64,000 nt of DNA from Galaxea fascicularis (lineage: Eukaryota; Cnidaria; Anthozoa; Scleractinia; Euphylliidae): the NCBI GenBank assembly GCA_948470475.1, contig OX419342.1:28292376-28356375 (forward strand), in the 5' to 3' direction. Numbering within the stretch: the stretch's first letter is position 1; each line of letters starts with the position of its first letter. The notes under the pieces are model-generated. The model searched no databases. It was not told the DNA's origin and saw nothing but the letters and a program-made list of their open reading frames with translations. The translations under genes and the position numbers were made by a program. This document shows, in pieces, positions 1 to 10,900 of this stretch.

Positions 1-205
1 ATGATGAGTCGCAATGACATGAAGCCTGATCCAACGACAAAATATTCGATCCGATAGAATGACGTATGATCCAATAAAATGAAGTCCGATCCAATGACAT
101 GAAGTATATATATATTGTCCGATAGAATGCTGTATGATTCAATGGCATGGCGCTAACGGTCCAATGGCATGAAACCCGATTCAATTACATTTTTGTCCCA
201 ATTCC
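1..205. repeat. degenerate short tandem repeat
   Basis: A run of imperfect units of about 18-20 bp built on the theme CCGATCCAATGACATGAAG, with variants carrying GATAGAATG or GATTCAATGGCATG. About eight units are recognisable before the pattern ends near 205. No coding potential is seen. It may continue to the left of the window. Confidence 0.6.
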
Positions 206-810
206 CCCTCCATAGGAGAGGACCCTGGGAACGAGGTTGGCCAGAAGGATCGTGAGCTCTGGGGACGAGAATGACGCAGTCCCTTGTTTTTGTCTATAGT
301 TACCATGGGCAACCTAACTCATACGCACGCGCATATCAATCATCTGCCTAAATTTACGATCGTGATGTTAGTTTTCTCATAAAATGCAGCAGTAGGATTA
401 TTCAAAACCTAAATGTAAATTTGTGGTGAAGGGAGATCGTCTCCAGGAATTGATTTTCATGGGCTGTGGTTCGTCTTCGCCTGGAACAGTCGTAAGTTCA
501 TGTAAACTATCGACGCTAATTGCATGAAATGTGATGACAGCTGGCTGCATAAATTTATACGAACACCACAAACCTCGTTTAAACAAGGGAACAGTCCTGC
601 TACATGCATATTTTAAACGGAAAGCTAACTCCTAATTTCATGAATCTTTCTTGTTATTTCGAATGCACCGTAGCTACTGACTTTATAAAAGAACACGTCA
701 TTTTGAGGTAAATGATTCGATGAACTCACTTCACTTCACTTCACTTATTTAATTGATGTAACCTCGTTCATAAATGAATGATATAATTTACATCTCGTGT
801 CGGCGGATTC
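206..810. other. non-coding stretch, no gene recognised
   Basis: No convincing exon. A short segment near 221-247 (GGACCCTGGGAACGAGG) resembles the ends of inverted-repeat elements seen elsewhere here (compare the end near 48042). A small CACTT repeat lies at about 725-746, just beyond the LINE fragment. Confidence 0.4.
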
Positions 811-1577
811 CTAGAGAACAATAGATAATAATTTGCGCAACTTAGCATCATCCGCAATTTCTACGACATTGTGTGGTAGATTATTCCAATCTCTAATTGT
901 GAGTGGCACAAAACTGAATTTGAATATGTTAGTGCGAGCATACAAGTTGTAACTGTAAATTGTGGAGTAATACATTGTATCTATTGTGCATATGTCTAGT
1001 CTTTCTAGCCAGCTTTGATAATTCATCCAGGGGCAGGATTGCGTTGCTCTCTAAACCCTTTTTGAGAAGACAAAGTCTGTCTACTTCCCTCCTGAGCTTT
1101 AGTGACTTCCAACCGAGATCCTTTAAAAGCATAGTGACACTGCCAAGTTCATAATTCTGATAATCAGATGTCACAAAGCGCGCAGTGCGCCGCTGTATCT
1201 TTTCGATCTCGTTTGAATGGATCCCATGCTTGGCTCGCATACTCAAGTAATGGTCTTACTAGGCTAAGGTAGGCTGCCTCTTTTACTCTTCTGTCACATA
1301 TTGAGAGGTTCCGTCTAAGGAGTCCGAGTAGCTTGTTGGCTTGGCCTGTTTTATCTGCTACATCACGGTTCCATCTAAGATCATCTGATATCGTTACTCC
1401 AAGATATTTCGTGTGCAGGACAGATTCCAGATTCGTGTGATCCATAGTGTATTGATGAGTGATCTTATGGGTGGTTTTTCGAGTTATGTGCATTATCTTG
1501 CACTTACTTGGCTCAAAACACATGTACCAATTCTTGGCCCAAGACGTTAGGTGATCAATGTTCTTTTGGAGTCTGAG
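811..1577 (-). pseudogene. broken non-LTR retrotransposon (LINE) reverse transcriptase, C-terminal part
   Basis: Three minus-strand reading frames join into the C-terminal part of a LINE reverse transcriptase. The first (about 1577-1164) has the late-RT motif HTKYLGVTISDDLRWN followed by a region ending LVRPLLEYASQAWDP. The second (1246-929) carries IEKIQRRTARFV and a DLGWKSLKLRR block. The third (1026-811) ends with the usual LPLTIRDWNNLP-like block (here VPLTIRDWNNLP). Frameshifts separate the pieces, and the endonuclease and catalytic YADD part are missing. This is a dead 5'-truncated copy; transcription is not implied. The clade cannot be settled from this fragment. Confidence 0.85.
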
Positions 1578-1790
1578 TCACACTGAGTCACAGTAGTTTA
1601 CTGTGGTTGTTTAACAACTTGCTTGTGATTCAAGTGAGAGGTAACACACTAAAACCAGGAAATCTCAATAATAATCAGTGTTTCAACACAGCTGACTCTG
1701 TTCTTACTCAGTCATATCACCAACCTTTTCTGATTTTGCTCTCTCTTCCCAATTTTGAAACCAGATATTATCAACATAGTTTTTGTCTAG

Positions 1791-3318
1791 CAGGTAACCA
1801 CTGTACCATCTCAGCAAGCAACTGTAGTTACAGCACCCCAACAAACTGTAGGTAAGTAGGGCCATCTAAGTGCAAATCATTATATTTCTACATATTAAAC
1901 ATTTCATTTGAATGTTAGTCTCAGAGATGTCTGTAGTTATGGGTAATTCTACCAAGTGACCAATAGGATCAGAATGTGTCTCAGTACAGCATTGATATGG
2001 TCTAAACTAATCCACAAGCCAATATTGCTGTGATTGTAATTACACATGATTCACAACAAGGTCAACTGGTATCTCAGTGTCTCTGACACCATTCAGTCAT
2101 CTTGTAATAACATAAAATCAGTGCATGCAATTTGCATCAGTGGGGAAATTGTGCTACACATTACTCTCACCGTAATAGGCTATCTTGTTATTACAAGGAG
2201 GTAGAATGATTAATACTGAATACCTTTTTGAGTTGTCCCACCATAAAGGTGGATATATAACACTTCAAATTCTGGTCACCATTTGAGTGACTTATAAAAC
2301 ATCAGTTAATCTGAAACAGATGTAAAGCTGTCGATCAGACATGCAGAAACCAAGGACTTCCATTTGGTGAAAACTGAGGCTGTGAAGGATCTCATAAACC
2401 AATTTCCAGTGTTCTCCTTTTCAAATGGTAACCGGTAAAATTTACCACCTGTAAAACCACTTAGTACTGCCTAAAATCCCTTTAAAGCAGACATAATAAA
2501 CATGGCCACGACTGCTCTGCCAGTTTGAAAGCTTCTTTACCTGTAGTGCTGAAAACAAGGGAGAACACTGAATTCCTAGGAAAAAAGTTTCTGAAATGAA
2601 AAGATCCGCCTGGTCTGTTAGACCATTCTGGTGACAGTGGAATGTAGCTATATCACTGACCTCTTATTTGTTCAAGTGACATCTCTGCTGCATGAGCTTT
2701 ACTGAAACAATAATGTTAAGTCAGCTTTCCAAGTATGTCTCCAATATACTATTCAAAGAAAAGCATGTGCAGTGCCAGCAAGGTGCAACCATCTCCTGAA
2801 TTGCTGATTATCAGTTTGAATCACTCTGTTACATAATTATGTTCAATTGACTTGCAGTACAATATCCATCAGCTTATCCTCAACAACAGACAGTCAACAG
2901 AGGGTACCCACAACAACGTGGGCCCCCACCAGGCTATTACAATCAACGTCCTTACCCTGGTTATGGAGCCCCAGGTGTGGTTCAGCAACCACAAACAGTA
3001 GTAGTTCAGAACAGGGATAATGGCAGTGACTTTCTAGTTGGAGCAGCAGCGGGTGCTCTTTTGGCAAATTCCCTACATGGGCCACACTATTACGGTGGCT
3101 ATGGAGGACAGCACATCCACATTCATGATCATGACCACTTCCATGATGGAGGAGATCATTACCATGAGCATAATCACTATGGAGGACCAGAGTACCATGA
3201 ACACTATGGTGGAGATACTGGAGGATTTCAAGATAGTGGTGGTTTTGATGACGGAGGGGGCTTTGATGGTGGTGGGGGCTTTGATGATGGAGGTGACTTT
3301 GATGGTGGGTTTGATTAG
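1791..3318 (+). CDS. unrecognised His/Gly/Asp-rich protein, last two exons
   Basis: Two consistent plus-strand exons. The first is 1791-1851, with acceptor TAG/CAG and donor TAG|GTAAGT, ending in phase 1. It encodes a Gln/Thr/Val-rich stretch (VTTVPSQQATVV). The second is 2858-3318, with acceptor TTGCAG, entering in phase 1, with stop TAG at 3316. It starts with a Pro/Gln/Tyr-rich part (repeats of YPQQ and PYPGYG), then a short hydrophobic Ala/Gly segment (DFLVGAAAGALLANS, possibly membrane-associating), a His-rich block (HIHIHDHDHFHD) and a Gly-Phe-Asp tail (repeats of GGFDDGG). The His block could bind metal, which is inference only. Upstream exons and the start codon were not found; they may lie before 1791 or outside the window. 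I do not recognise the family. The organisation (low-complexity PQ-rich N-terminus, hydrophobic stretch, His-rich tail) is commonly seen in small membrane-associated animal proteins. Confidence 0.6.
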
Positions 3319-4825
3319 TGTACATCAGACAAGTCCAATAGGGGATGCTAGCACCACATGTCAGCTACTGTACGAATGTATTATTAACTTCATCAAATGC
3401 ATTGTTTCCTCAAGACTGTTGTGAAATGTTGTACATCGTTACACCACTGTGTGGTTATATTTATAGCACTGATGTGAAGTGTATTTTCACTCAGACTTAA
3501 TGCAAACTCTATTTAAGGAGGATCAAAGGGTTTTTCATTGCTGTAGAGTTTGTGAAACAATGAAAGGTTATAAAGAGGGATATTTCATTGTGTGGGCAAA
3601 CTATGTCTCCTTGCAACTCTGTTGTTGGGCTACACTTTAAGGGTAACCATGACGTCATATCAGTTACCATGGCAATTTGCCAGGTCTACAAAAAGTCCTC
3701 AAAATTTCAATTCTTGTAACTTATCTGAAGAATTAATTCGGTGACCTACTCAAGTTCTTACAGTATTTCTTTATTGGAAAGCTCCCTAAATTATTTAACC
3801 TTTTAGATACTATGACGAAAAGTTATCTAGTAGAATTTAATATATTAAAAAAATGCATTTAATGGCTTACAGAAAATTGTACTAGATAATTTCCCCGAAA
3901 CATTGATATTATTTTGAAGTGCCATCATAAAGGCATAAACAGTCAGGCCCTACCTGGCACTAGTCAGACCACGTTTACTGTACTTAGTCTCGTTTTGCTT
4001 CTCTATCATTCCGTTTACATACGAATAGATCCGTGTCAGGCCAATGTACTTGCAAAATGGATGGACTCTTATTAATCATGAATGGTGCTTGCACGTGAAA
4101 AAATCAGGATAGGTCACAGAGCAAAATTTTGAGCTAAAAACAAATGACTATTTTCCACACATTTTATTTCCAGTCTGTGCGATTTTACACCTTATTTAAC
4201 TTCTGGTGTGCTGCACACTCAACTTTTTAATAATGATTTTGACTCATTCAGCTGACACTTGCATCTTAGTTATGGTGTGTGTAGATTGCGTGCATGTGCA
4301 CAGCTAAAATCCTTTGCAGCCTCCCTAAATGAACTTAGCTGGAAAATGTTTGAATGTTTAGACAAAGAAATAAACATATTCCCATTCACTGTGTTCTGTG
4401 TACAGAATTGAGTGCATATACATGCCAACTGGTCAACATAAGATTCACTGGTGCTAACCCCCTCTCTGAAAAGCATCATCAGTCATGAAAACAACAGTAA
4501 GAGTAGCAGGAAACAAATGACAGTTTGACCTTTGAACTTGCTTGCAATCTTCACCATTATTAATAATTATTAATGGTTTCCCCTGACATTTTGAGTGGGC
4601 TATAACATGAATATAGTGGCATAATTTGGAACTAAAGAAAATTGCACAAGATTTTGTTTATCACTAGAAAAATCAACAACAGGGTATCACTTAATTATTT
4701 GCCAAGTGGTATTGGCCATGCTGTACATGTGTACGTCAGCATATAGACAGGTAACAATTTAATGTGCTTCTGAGTTTAGACTCAGTGGTTAAAAAAATGT
4801 ACAATGTAAACTTATTTAAACTTAA
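3319..4825. other. 3' flank and intergenic DNA, nothing recognised
   Basis: This probably holds the 3' untranslated region of the preceding gene, followed by AT-rich DNA. I see no exon with both splice signals and family similarity, no clear AATAAA near the stop, and no RNA gene. Confidence 0.4.
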
Positions 4826-5054
4826 AGGGCGCTAGTCAGCCACACCTTTGTTTTGGTTTACAGGCGAGAATTTGGCTCTTATATTTTATTAGGAGGACGT
4901 CGAAACAAAGGAAATCACTGTGGAACTACAACAGATAATTAAACATACTTTCAGGAACACAACTTACAATAAAGCAATAAGATTTCGCTTCACCATGCAT
5001 TATCAATAATTTCGATGTCATTGAAAATGGCGGAGGCTGACTGGGGCCCTTTAA
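4822..5054. mobile_element. small inverted-repeat element flanked by TTAA
   Basis: The ends at 4826 and 5050 form an imperfect terminal inverted repeat: left AGGGCGCTAGTCAGCC, right end reverse-complements to AGGGCCCCAGTCAGCC. Each end is flanked by TTAA (4822-4825 and 5051-5054), the target-site sequence typical of piggyBac-type transposition. The 225-bp interior encodes nothing. It is a non-autonomous (MITE-like) insertion; the superfamily assignment rests only on the TTAA flanks and is tentative. Confidence 0.6.
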
Positions 5055-5529
5055 GCTTGAACATTGCCTGTAGGTGCTAGCAATGTGATCGTTCTGATAT
5101 TGAATAGAAGTTCAATAATTAATAGTGAACCATTGAAAGAAGAAAATAGTTGCCCTCAAATTGTGATCATTTTCTGTGGATTGGGATGTAAGCTTACCTC
5201 GATCCAATGACCGCGTAGTACCCTGACTGGTCTGCTCCAATGTAAATCCGATGGCCACTGAAAACGCTCTGTGTAATAACGTCCGATACGTTGACCTTTT
5301 TCTATGCCCCCAGAGGGAAAATACGTGCCATAAAGGAAAAAAAGAATGCAAGAACGGATGAGCTCGGGACGGACGACGACAACTTTAACAACAACAACAA
5401 CAACAACTGGCAAATCCTCCCGCCATTATAACGTAGGTACTTCATGTAATGTATACCTCTGTACACCACTGCAAAACTGCGCGTGCGATATGGTACACCA
5501 CTCGAAATCATTGCATAACTAGTATGCAC
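5055..5529. other. intergenic, (CAA)n microsatellite
   Basis: No gene seen. A short (CAA)n run lies at about 5386-5407. Confidence 0.4.
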
Positions 5530-5845
5530 TACTACTGTATACCCCTTTATACACTTGTATACCCCTGTGCACTCCTTTATCAGTCCTTGTATACCCCTGT
5601 TTATCCCTACAAACCTCTGCTTACCCTTGTATACCCCTTTTTACCCTCTTTAGACCGGTATATACCATTTACCACATACCTTTATACCATTGTAAACCCC
5701 TGTTTACCTCTAAAAACCCTTGTATACCCCTGTATACCATTGTAAGCACCTGCACACTCCTGTACACACTTGCAAATCCATGTCAATCCCTGTTTACCCT
5801 TGTATACTGCTGCATACCGCTGTGTACCCCCGTATGCCTTTGCAA
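5530..5845. repeat. degenerate minisatellite of GTATACCCCT-like units
   Basis: About 300 bp of imperfect repeats with a period of 10-13 bp, on the theme CTTGTATACCCCTG with many substitutions and small length changes. The strong degeneracy points to an old array. A frame of 98 codons through it (5449-5745) is a by-product of the repeat. Confidence 0.7.
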
Positions 5846-6009
5846 ATTCAAGTGACCGTTATGACGTGATCAAAAATACACAGAAAAAATAAACATTCCT
5901 GTTTCCTGGCAGATAACCAATCTGCGAGGGATGTGATATTTTCCTGTTATTTATAAGAATATGAAGCCTTGCACTGAGGATGGGGATATTCTATTAATAC
6001 AAGATTTTG

Positions 6010-6037
6010 GATAGCTTTTGGATCTCGGAGGGTCGTG

Positions 6038-6068
<31 letters not shown>

Positions 6069-6075
6069 TTCCGAG
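6010..6075 (+). repeat. fragment of tRNA-derived SINE
   Basis: Contains a good internal B-box-like motif in GGGTCGTGGGTTCAAATCCC, followed by a CTCGGATTTTTTTCCGAG hairpin. No cloverleaf with A-box and acceptor stem can be drawn, so this is read as a truncated tRNA-derived SINE and not a tRNA gene. Confidence 0.45.
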
Positions 6076-6306
6076 TTCCCATAAGATGCAAAATATCTTT
6101 TATTTCATTTCTTGTACGACTCGCTTGGGTGGTTGGTTGGTTCAATGTTTTGGCCATTGGAATTGAACTCCACTGATTGACAATCACATCTTGTTCTGTG
6201 GTAATTATCACAAACGTATACAAACGTTTTTAATATTCAGTTATTCAACATCTTTCGATCAAACTAACACACGGAGGTCTCCTTTTGTTACACTTTTTTT
6301 TTCAAG

Positions 6307-6998
6307 TCGGAAGAGCTCAACCATCGGAGAATAATGCTGTTACTGAAGAAGACACGGCAGGTATAACGAACAAATGGCCGAAACTTGACTTTGGCGGTGA
6401 TGATACTCTAAGCTTTTATAACCTTTAATTCAGCAGTTGTTTTACTTAATTTTGTCTACTTTTTTATCTTTACCTGGTGTCACCAGGAAATACGACTACA
6501 AGGCCGAGACATCCTGATCAAAACAAAAACTTCCACCGTATCCCAGACAGAGCTGTTTTAACCGAAGGAAACCCAGGGAGAGTGCTCCCTAAGCCAAACC
6601 AGCAAACTATGATCCTTATTGAAGTGTCAAGGGCAGACGAAGAAGACACAGGTATAACCAACAAAGACCAAAACTTCTTTTTGGTTGTCGTAAAAATATT
6701 CTAAGTGATTATGTTTGAAATTATTTCACCAGGAGAGATGACTGAAAACCAGGGACGTGTTCGAGACAGAGATGAAGAGGTTGAACAAGAACAGGATGAT
6801 AATGATGAAGATGCTGATGATGCTGCTGATAATGATGATGATGATGATGATGATGGTGGTGAAGGTAACGGTGACAATGGCGAAGACGACGAGGAGGGTA
6901 TCGACGATGATGTCAATGATGATGATGGTGATGGTGATGGTGATGGTGATAGGGATGGTGATGGTGATGGTGATGGTGATGGCGACAATGGCAGATGA
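6307..6998 (+). CDS. three exons of an unknown gene with an Asp-rich C-terminus
   Basis: Three successive plus-strand exons fit together in one frame: 6307-6360 (acceptor TTCAAG, donor GCAG|GTATAAC), 6487-6651 (acceptor CACCAG, donor ACAG|GTATAAC) and 6733-6998 (acceptor CACCAG, stop TGA at 6996). All junctions are phase 1, so the two internal exons are symmetric. The first two exons end in closely similar peptides (EEDTAG and EEDTG) and share nearly the same donor and following intron bases, suggesting a duplicated exon. The last exon begins GEMTENQGRVRDRDEEVEQE and becomes a highly acidic Asp/Gly run encoded by GATGGT and GATGAT repeats. Upstream exons and a start were not identified. The family is not recognised. 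The acidic end could be a microsatellite captured as coding sequence, or the whole could be a decayed gene. Confidence 0.45.
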
Positions 6999-7691
6999 TG
7001 AGGTAGAGGAGCAGGAAGATAAAATGGGTGAAGATCAGGCTGGCAATTTGAATAGAAAAGGCAAGGAGTAGCAACTGACCGGGCGCAGAGATCTAGAAGG
7101 AGAAACCGATTGGTGAGGCAAACAGTGATGACGTGGGAGCAGGAGAACTGAACAAGAGAAGAGAGAAGCCTAGGCATGAAGAGGAAGCAAAGGAGGAGAA
7201 GAGTACTTGAGCTTGAGGGACCAGTACCCGCCCAGGACCGTAGCGGGAGAGGACAGGGGGTCTCAAGAACTCCCCCCTACCCCCAAAATTTTTGGAAGGA
7301 AAAAAACATTTTTTTTAAACATATCAAAAGATACCACGGCGGTGACGGAAACGAAAACATCATCTACAAAATGAATTTGCGTTCTATCAACCGTAATGTT
7401 ATGGAAATTCTTCCAACTCGTTAAATTGTAGGCGAATTCTCTCGCAGTCGTGGAAAGCAGCTTTAATTAGGTTTATGTTTTAAGTATAGTATCTTATCCA
7501 TTTAATGCATGTTGATATCATTTGAATGTTTTTAGTTGTTTACCCGTAGCTGATGAATTGTCCGTGGATAAATAATATAAAGACCGTGGATAAATAATAT
7601 AAAGATTATCTATCCATCCAGTGTCAACTACCTTGTGTATCGCAAGTTATCAGTTAGAAAACGGCCATACTGGTCAATTTTAAGATGAAAA
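6999..7691. other. intergenic DNA left of the LTR element
   Basis: No gene recognised. A 25-bp motif (GTGGATAAATAATATAAAGA) is directly repeated at about 7563-7607. Confidence 0.35.
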
Positions 7692-7841
7692 TGTTGACCA
7701 GCAGGTACCGGTATAAACAGGAACAAACAACTCGACTAACACAACGAGCATATACTTTACTTAGGCTGTCGGCCATGCTTCTTTTACACACTTCACACTC
7801 GCATGCGCAACACTGCTGACCGTACAGCAGGCCTACCAACA
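7692..7841 (-). repeat. 3' long terminal repeat
   Basis: 150 bp, identical base for base to 12619-12768. Read on the minus strand it starts TGTTGGTAGG and ends GGTCAACA. It is short for an LTR, but some Ty3-type elements of animals have LTRs in this range. Confidence 0.93.
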
Positions 7842-7854
7842 TCCCCATTTTTTT
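7842..7854 (-). promoter_or_regulatory. polypurine tract of the LTR element
   Basis: The minus strand reads AAAAAAATGGGGA directly before the 3' LTR. This is the expected position and composition for the primer of plus-strand DNA synthesis; the single T is tolerated in many elements. Confidence 0.7.
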
Positions 7855-7995
7855 CAAAAGAAACTATTAACGCCTTAATATGTTTCTGAACAAAACAAAA
7901 ATAACAATAACTTAGTAACAGGAACAAGCAACGTTAGTCAACAATCCGAGCTGTGTCTCGCTTAGTGTTTTCGAGCATGCATTAACTGTTCGCTG

Positions 7996-10900
7996 TTAAA
8001 GGTCTAGCCTCTGCGGTGGGCGGATCGGTCGACCATAACGCGACTTTTGCACTGGACTTTCAACTGGTGAAGGTGTGGCTCCGACTGAATGATCAGTGGT
8101 AGGCACTGCTTCGTCTGGTGTAGGAGGGGGAACAACAGGGCTGTCTGAAGCGGGCATGTCTTGCTGTCCGACAGTGGGTACAACCTGTTGTGTGAGAGGT
8201 TGACGATTACATGAACGCGCAGCCTCAGCAGGTCTTAGGTGGGTTCTATTCCGTCGAACCAATCCGTCTGGCGTTTTAATGAGGTACGAACGTGGTGTCA
8301 CCTCATTTAAGACCTCTCCAAAGTTCCATCTCTCACCCCGGTGATGATCATTGGGCTTGCTATAAACGTATTGTCCAGGAATCAGCGGCGCTAGCTCCTT
8401 ACTCGCAGTTTTGTCATAGTGAGCTTTTGCTTTAGCTCTTCTGTCAAGATGCTCATCGCGCACCACTGTCACTGGTGGTACAGACTGGCGTAACAGTGAT
8501 TCAGACACCGGCAGACTTGACTTTGTTCGACGACAAAGAAACCTCTGTGCTGGGGAGAAGGTCATCCCCTGAGGCGGTGTATTTCTATGTTCTAAGAGAC
8601 CAGTAAGCAGGTCAGACTTTTTCAGCATCTTTTTAGCTTCCTTTACAGCGGCTTCTGCTTTACCGGTGGCTCTCGCGTAATACGGCGATCGGGTGATCAA
8701 CTGAAAATCATAAGCCTTGGCAAAATTCACAAACTCTTGAGAGACATATTGGGGCCCATTGTCTGACAGAAACTTATCCGGAACACCGTAGCGGGCAAAA
8801 TGTGCTTTTGTAACTGAAATAACGTGTGCCGCAGTAATGTCCTCGTTTAGCAGGTCAACCTCAAACCAGTCACTGTAATGGTCTACAGTAACAGCATACC
8901 ACCGTCCTCCTTGCTTGAACAGGTCTTGTGAGATGAACTTCCAAGGGCCATGTGGAATTTCATGAGACAACATCGGTTCTTTCGGTAGTGATGAACTGTA
9001 GCTAGCACACACAGAGCAGTTGGCACTTTCTTGGAGAATTGCTGCTCGCATTCCAGGCCAATACATCACTTCTCGGGCGCGGCGCACCATGCTTTCACCA
9101 CCCTGGTGGCCTTGGTGAAATTTTCTCACCATGGTAGACTGTAATTGCAGGGGAATGATGACCTTATGGGACTTGTACACAACACCATGATACACGGCCA
9201 ACTCATCCCGACATGGGTAATAATGACGGAGCACTGTTGGAACATGGGACTTGTCCGGCGGCCAACCATGAGCTACAAACTGACAAAGGGCAGACAGCGT
9301 ACGATCACCTTGTGTTGCCACTCTGATTTCCTCTAAGGTACTTGGTTGTATTTCAGGGGAATCTAGTTCTAGGGACTCGAGCTCTGCTCTGAACAACTCT
9401 TGAGCATCCCCTGAGTAACACTGAAACACTTCCTCTTGGGTGCCCGAGGGTGCAGGCTGCTTCAAAGCCGCTCTTGACAAAGTATCGGCCAAGTACATGT
9501 ACTTGCCCTTCTTATACACCACCGTGAACTTGAATGGCTGAAGCTGAAGCATCATGCGCTGCAAGCGCTTGGGGGCACTTCTCAACGGTTTCTTGAAGAT
9601 GGTTTCAAGCGGTTGGTGGTCTGAATGAACTACAACATCTTGCTTGCCATACAGGTACTGGTAGAACTTAGTGCATGCTACTTTGATGGCCAAACACTCT
9701 TTTTCAATAGGAGCATAGTTAATTTCAGTGGCTGACAATGTGGAGCTGGTAAAAGCCACAGGTTGGCCCTCTTGTAACAATGCTCCACCCAAACCTGTGT
9801 CGCTGGCATCTACTTGTAAGACACATGGTTTGTTCACATCAAAGTACCTCAACGTCGTGGCATTTGCGATTACACGTTTGGCTTCCTTGAAGGCTTGGTC
9901 ATGCTGCGAGGACCACGACCAGACTGCATTGACGTGCGTTAGTTCTGTAAGTGGCTTCACAATTTTGGCAAGATTTGGTGTGAACCGTGACAAATAGTTG
10001 CACATACCCAGGAAACGCTGAACCCCCTTAACATCTTGTGGTGGGTTCATGTCAACAATGGCTTGGACACGATCAGGATGTGGAGCAACCCCATTGCCAC
10101 TGAGGAGATGTCCCATCCAGGTAACTTCCTTGACTTTGAATTGAAATTTCTTAGGGTTTAACTTGAGGTTTACTTCTTTGCAGCGTAACATTAAGTTCCA
10201 TAAGTTCATGTCGTGATCCTTTTCTGCCTCCTCGACAGTTTCTCCACTTCCAAAGACTAAGATGTCATCTGCCTTGTTAACAACACCTTTCAAGCCCTCC
10301 AGCACTTCGTGTTGCCTTCGCTGATACTCTTCTGGCCCCAGACTGACACCAAACGGCATACGCAACCAACGGTATCTCCCTATTGGGGTATGCATGGTAG
10401 TTAAAAATGATGAACTCTCATCAAGGACAATGTTAGAGAATCCTTTGTACACATCCACACAGGAAAAAATTTTGGCATTGCTCAGCTTTGGCAGTAACTC
10501 ATCAACAGTTGGAATAGGGTACTTTGGGACCTCAATGGCTTTATTTATGGTTTGACTGGGGTCGATACACACCCGCAGGCTACCATCTGGTTTTTCTCTG
10601 TACACACTATTAGAGATCCACGCTGTGGGCTCCGTGACTTTCTTTAAGATACCCTGTTTTTCCATGTCTCGTATTGCCTCTGCTACTTTGGGCTCTTTAG
10701 CTACAGGGCACCGATGGGGGTGAGCTTGAACTGGAGTCACATTAGGGTTCACGGAGATGTGCAAAGGCGGGCCCAAAGTTCCTAATCCTGTATGGACATC
10801 CTTGAAAACCTCCAAGACAATGCCTTTGGTTAACTTTCCCCAAGGAACAGGCACACGAGGAACACTAAACTGGTTGCCACTACTGACGATAGGTTTCGTT

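Noticed and set aside
2894..3325. 143-codon His-rich minus-strand frame
   Set aside because: Shadow of the plus-strand exon 2858-3318, which has good splice signals and phase.
6701..7177. 158-codon Ser/Pro-rich minus-strand frame
   Set aside because: It is the reverse reading of the Asp-rich repeat of the plus-strand exon; no family similarity or splice evidence.
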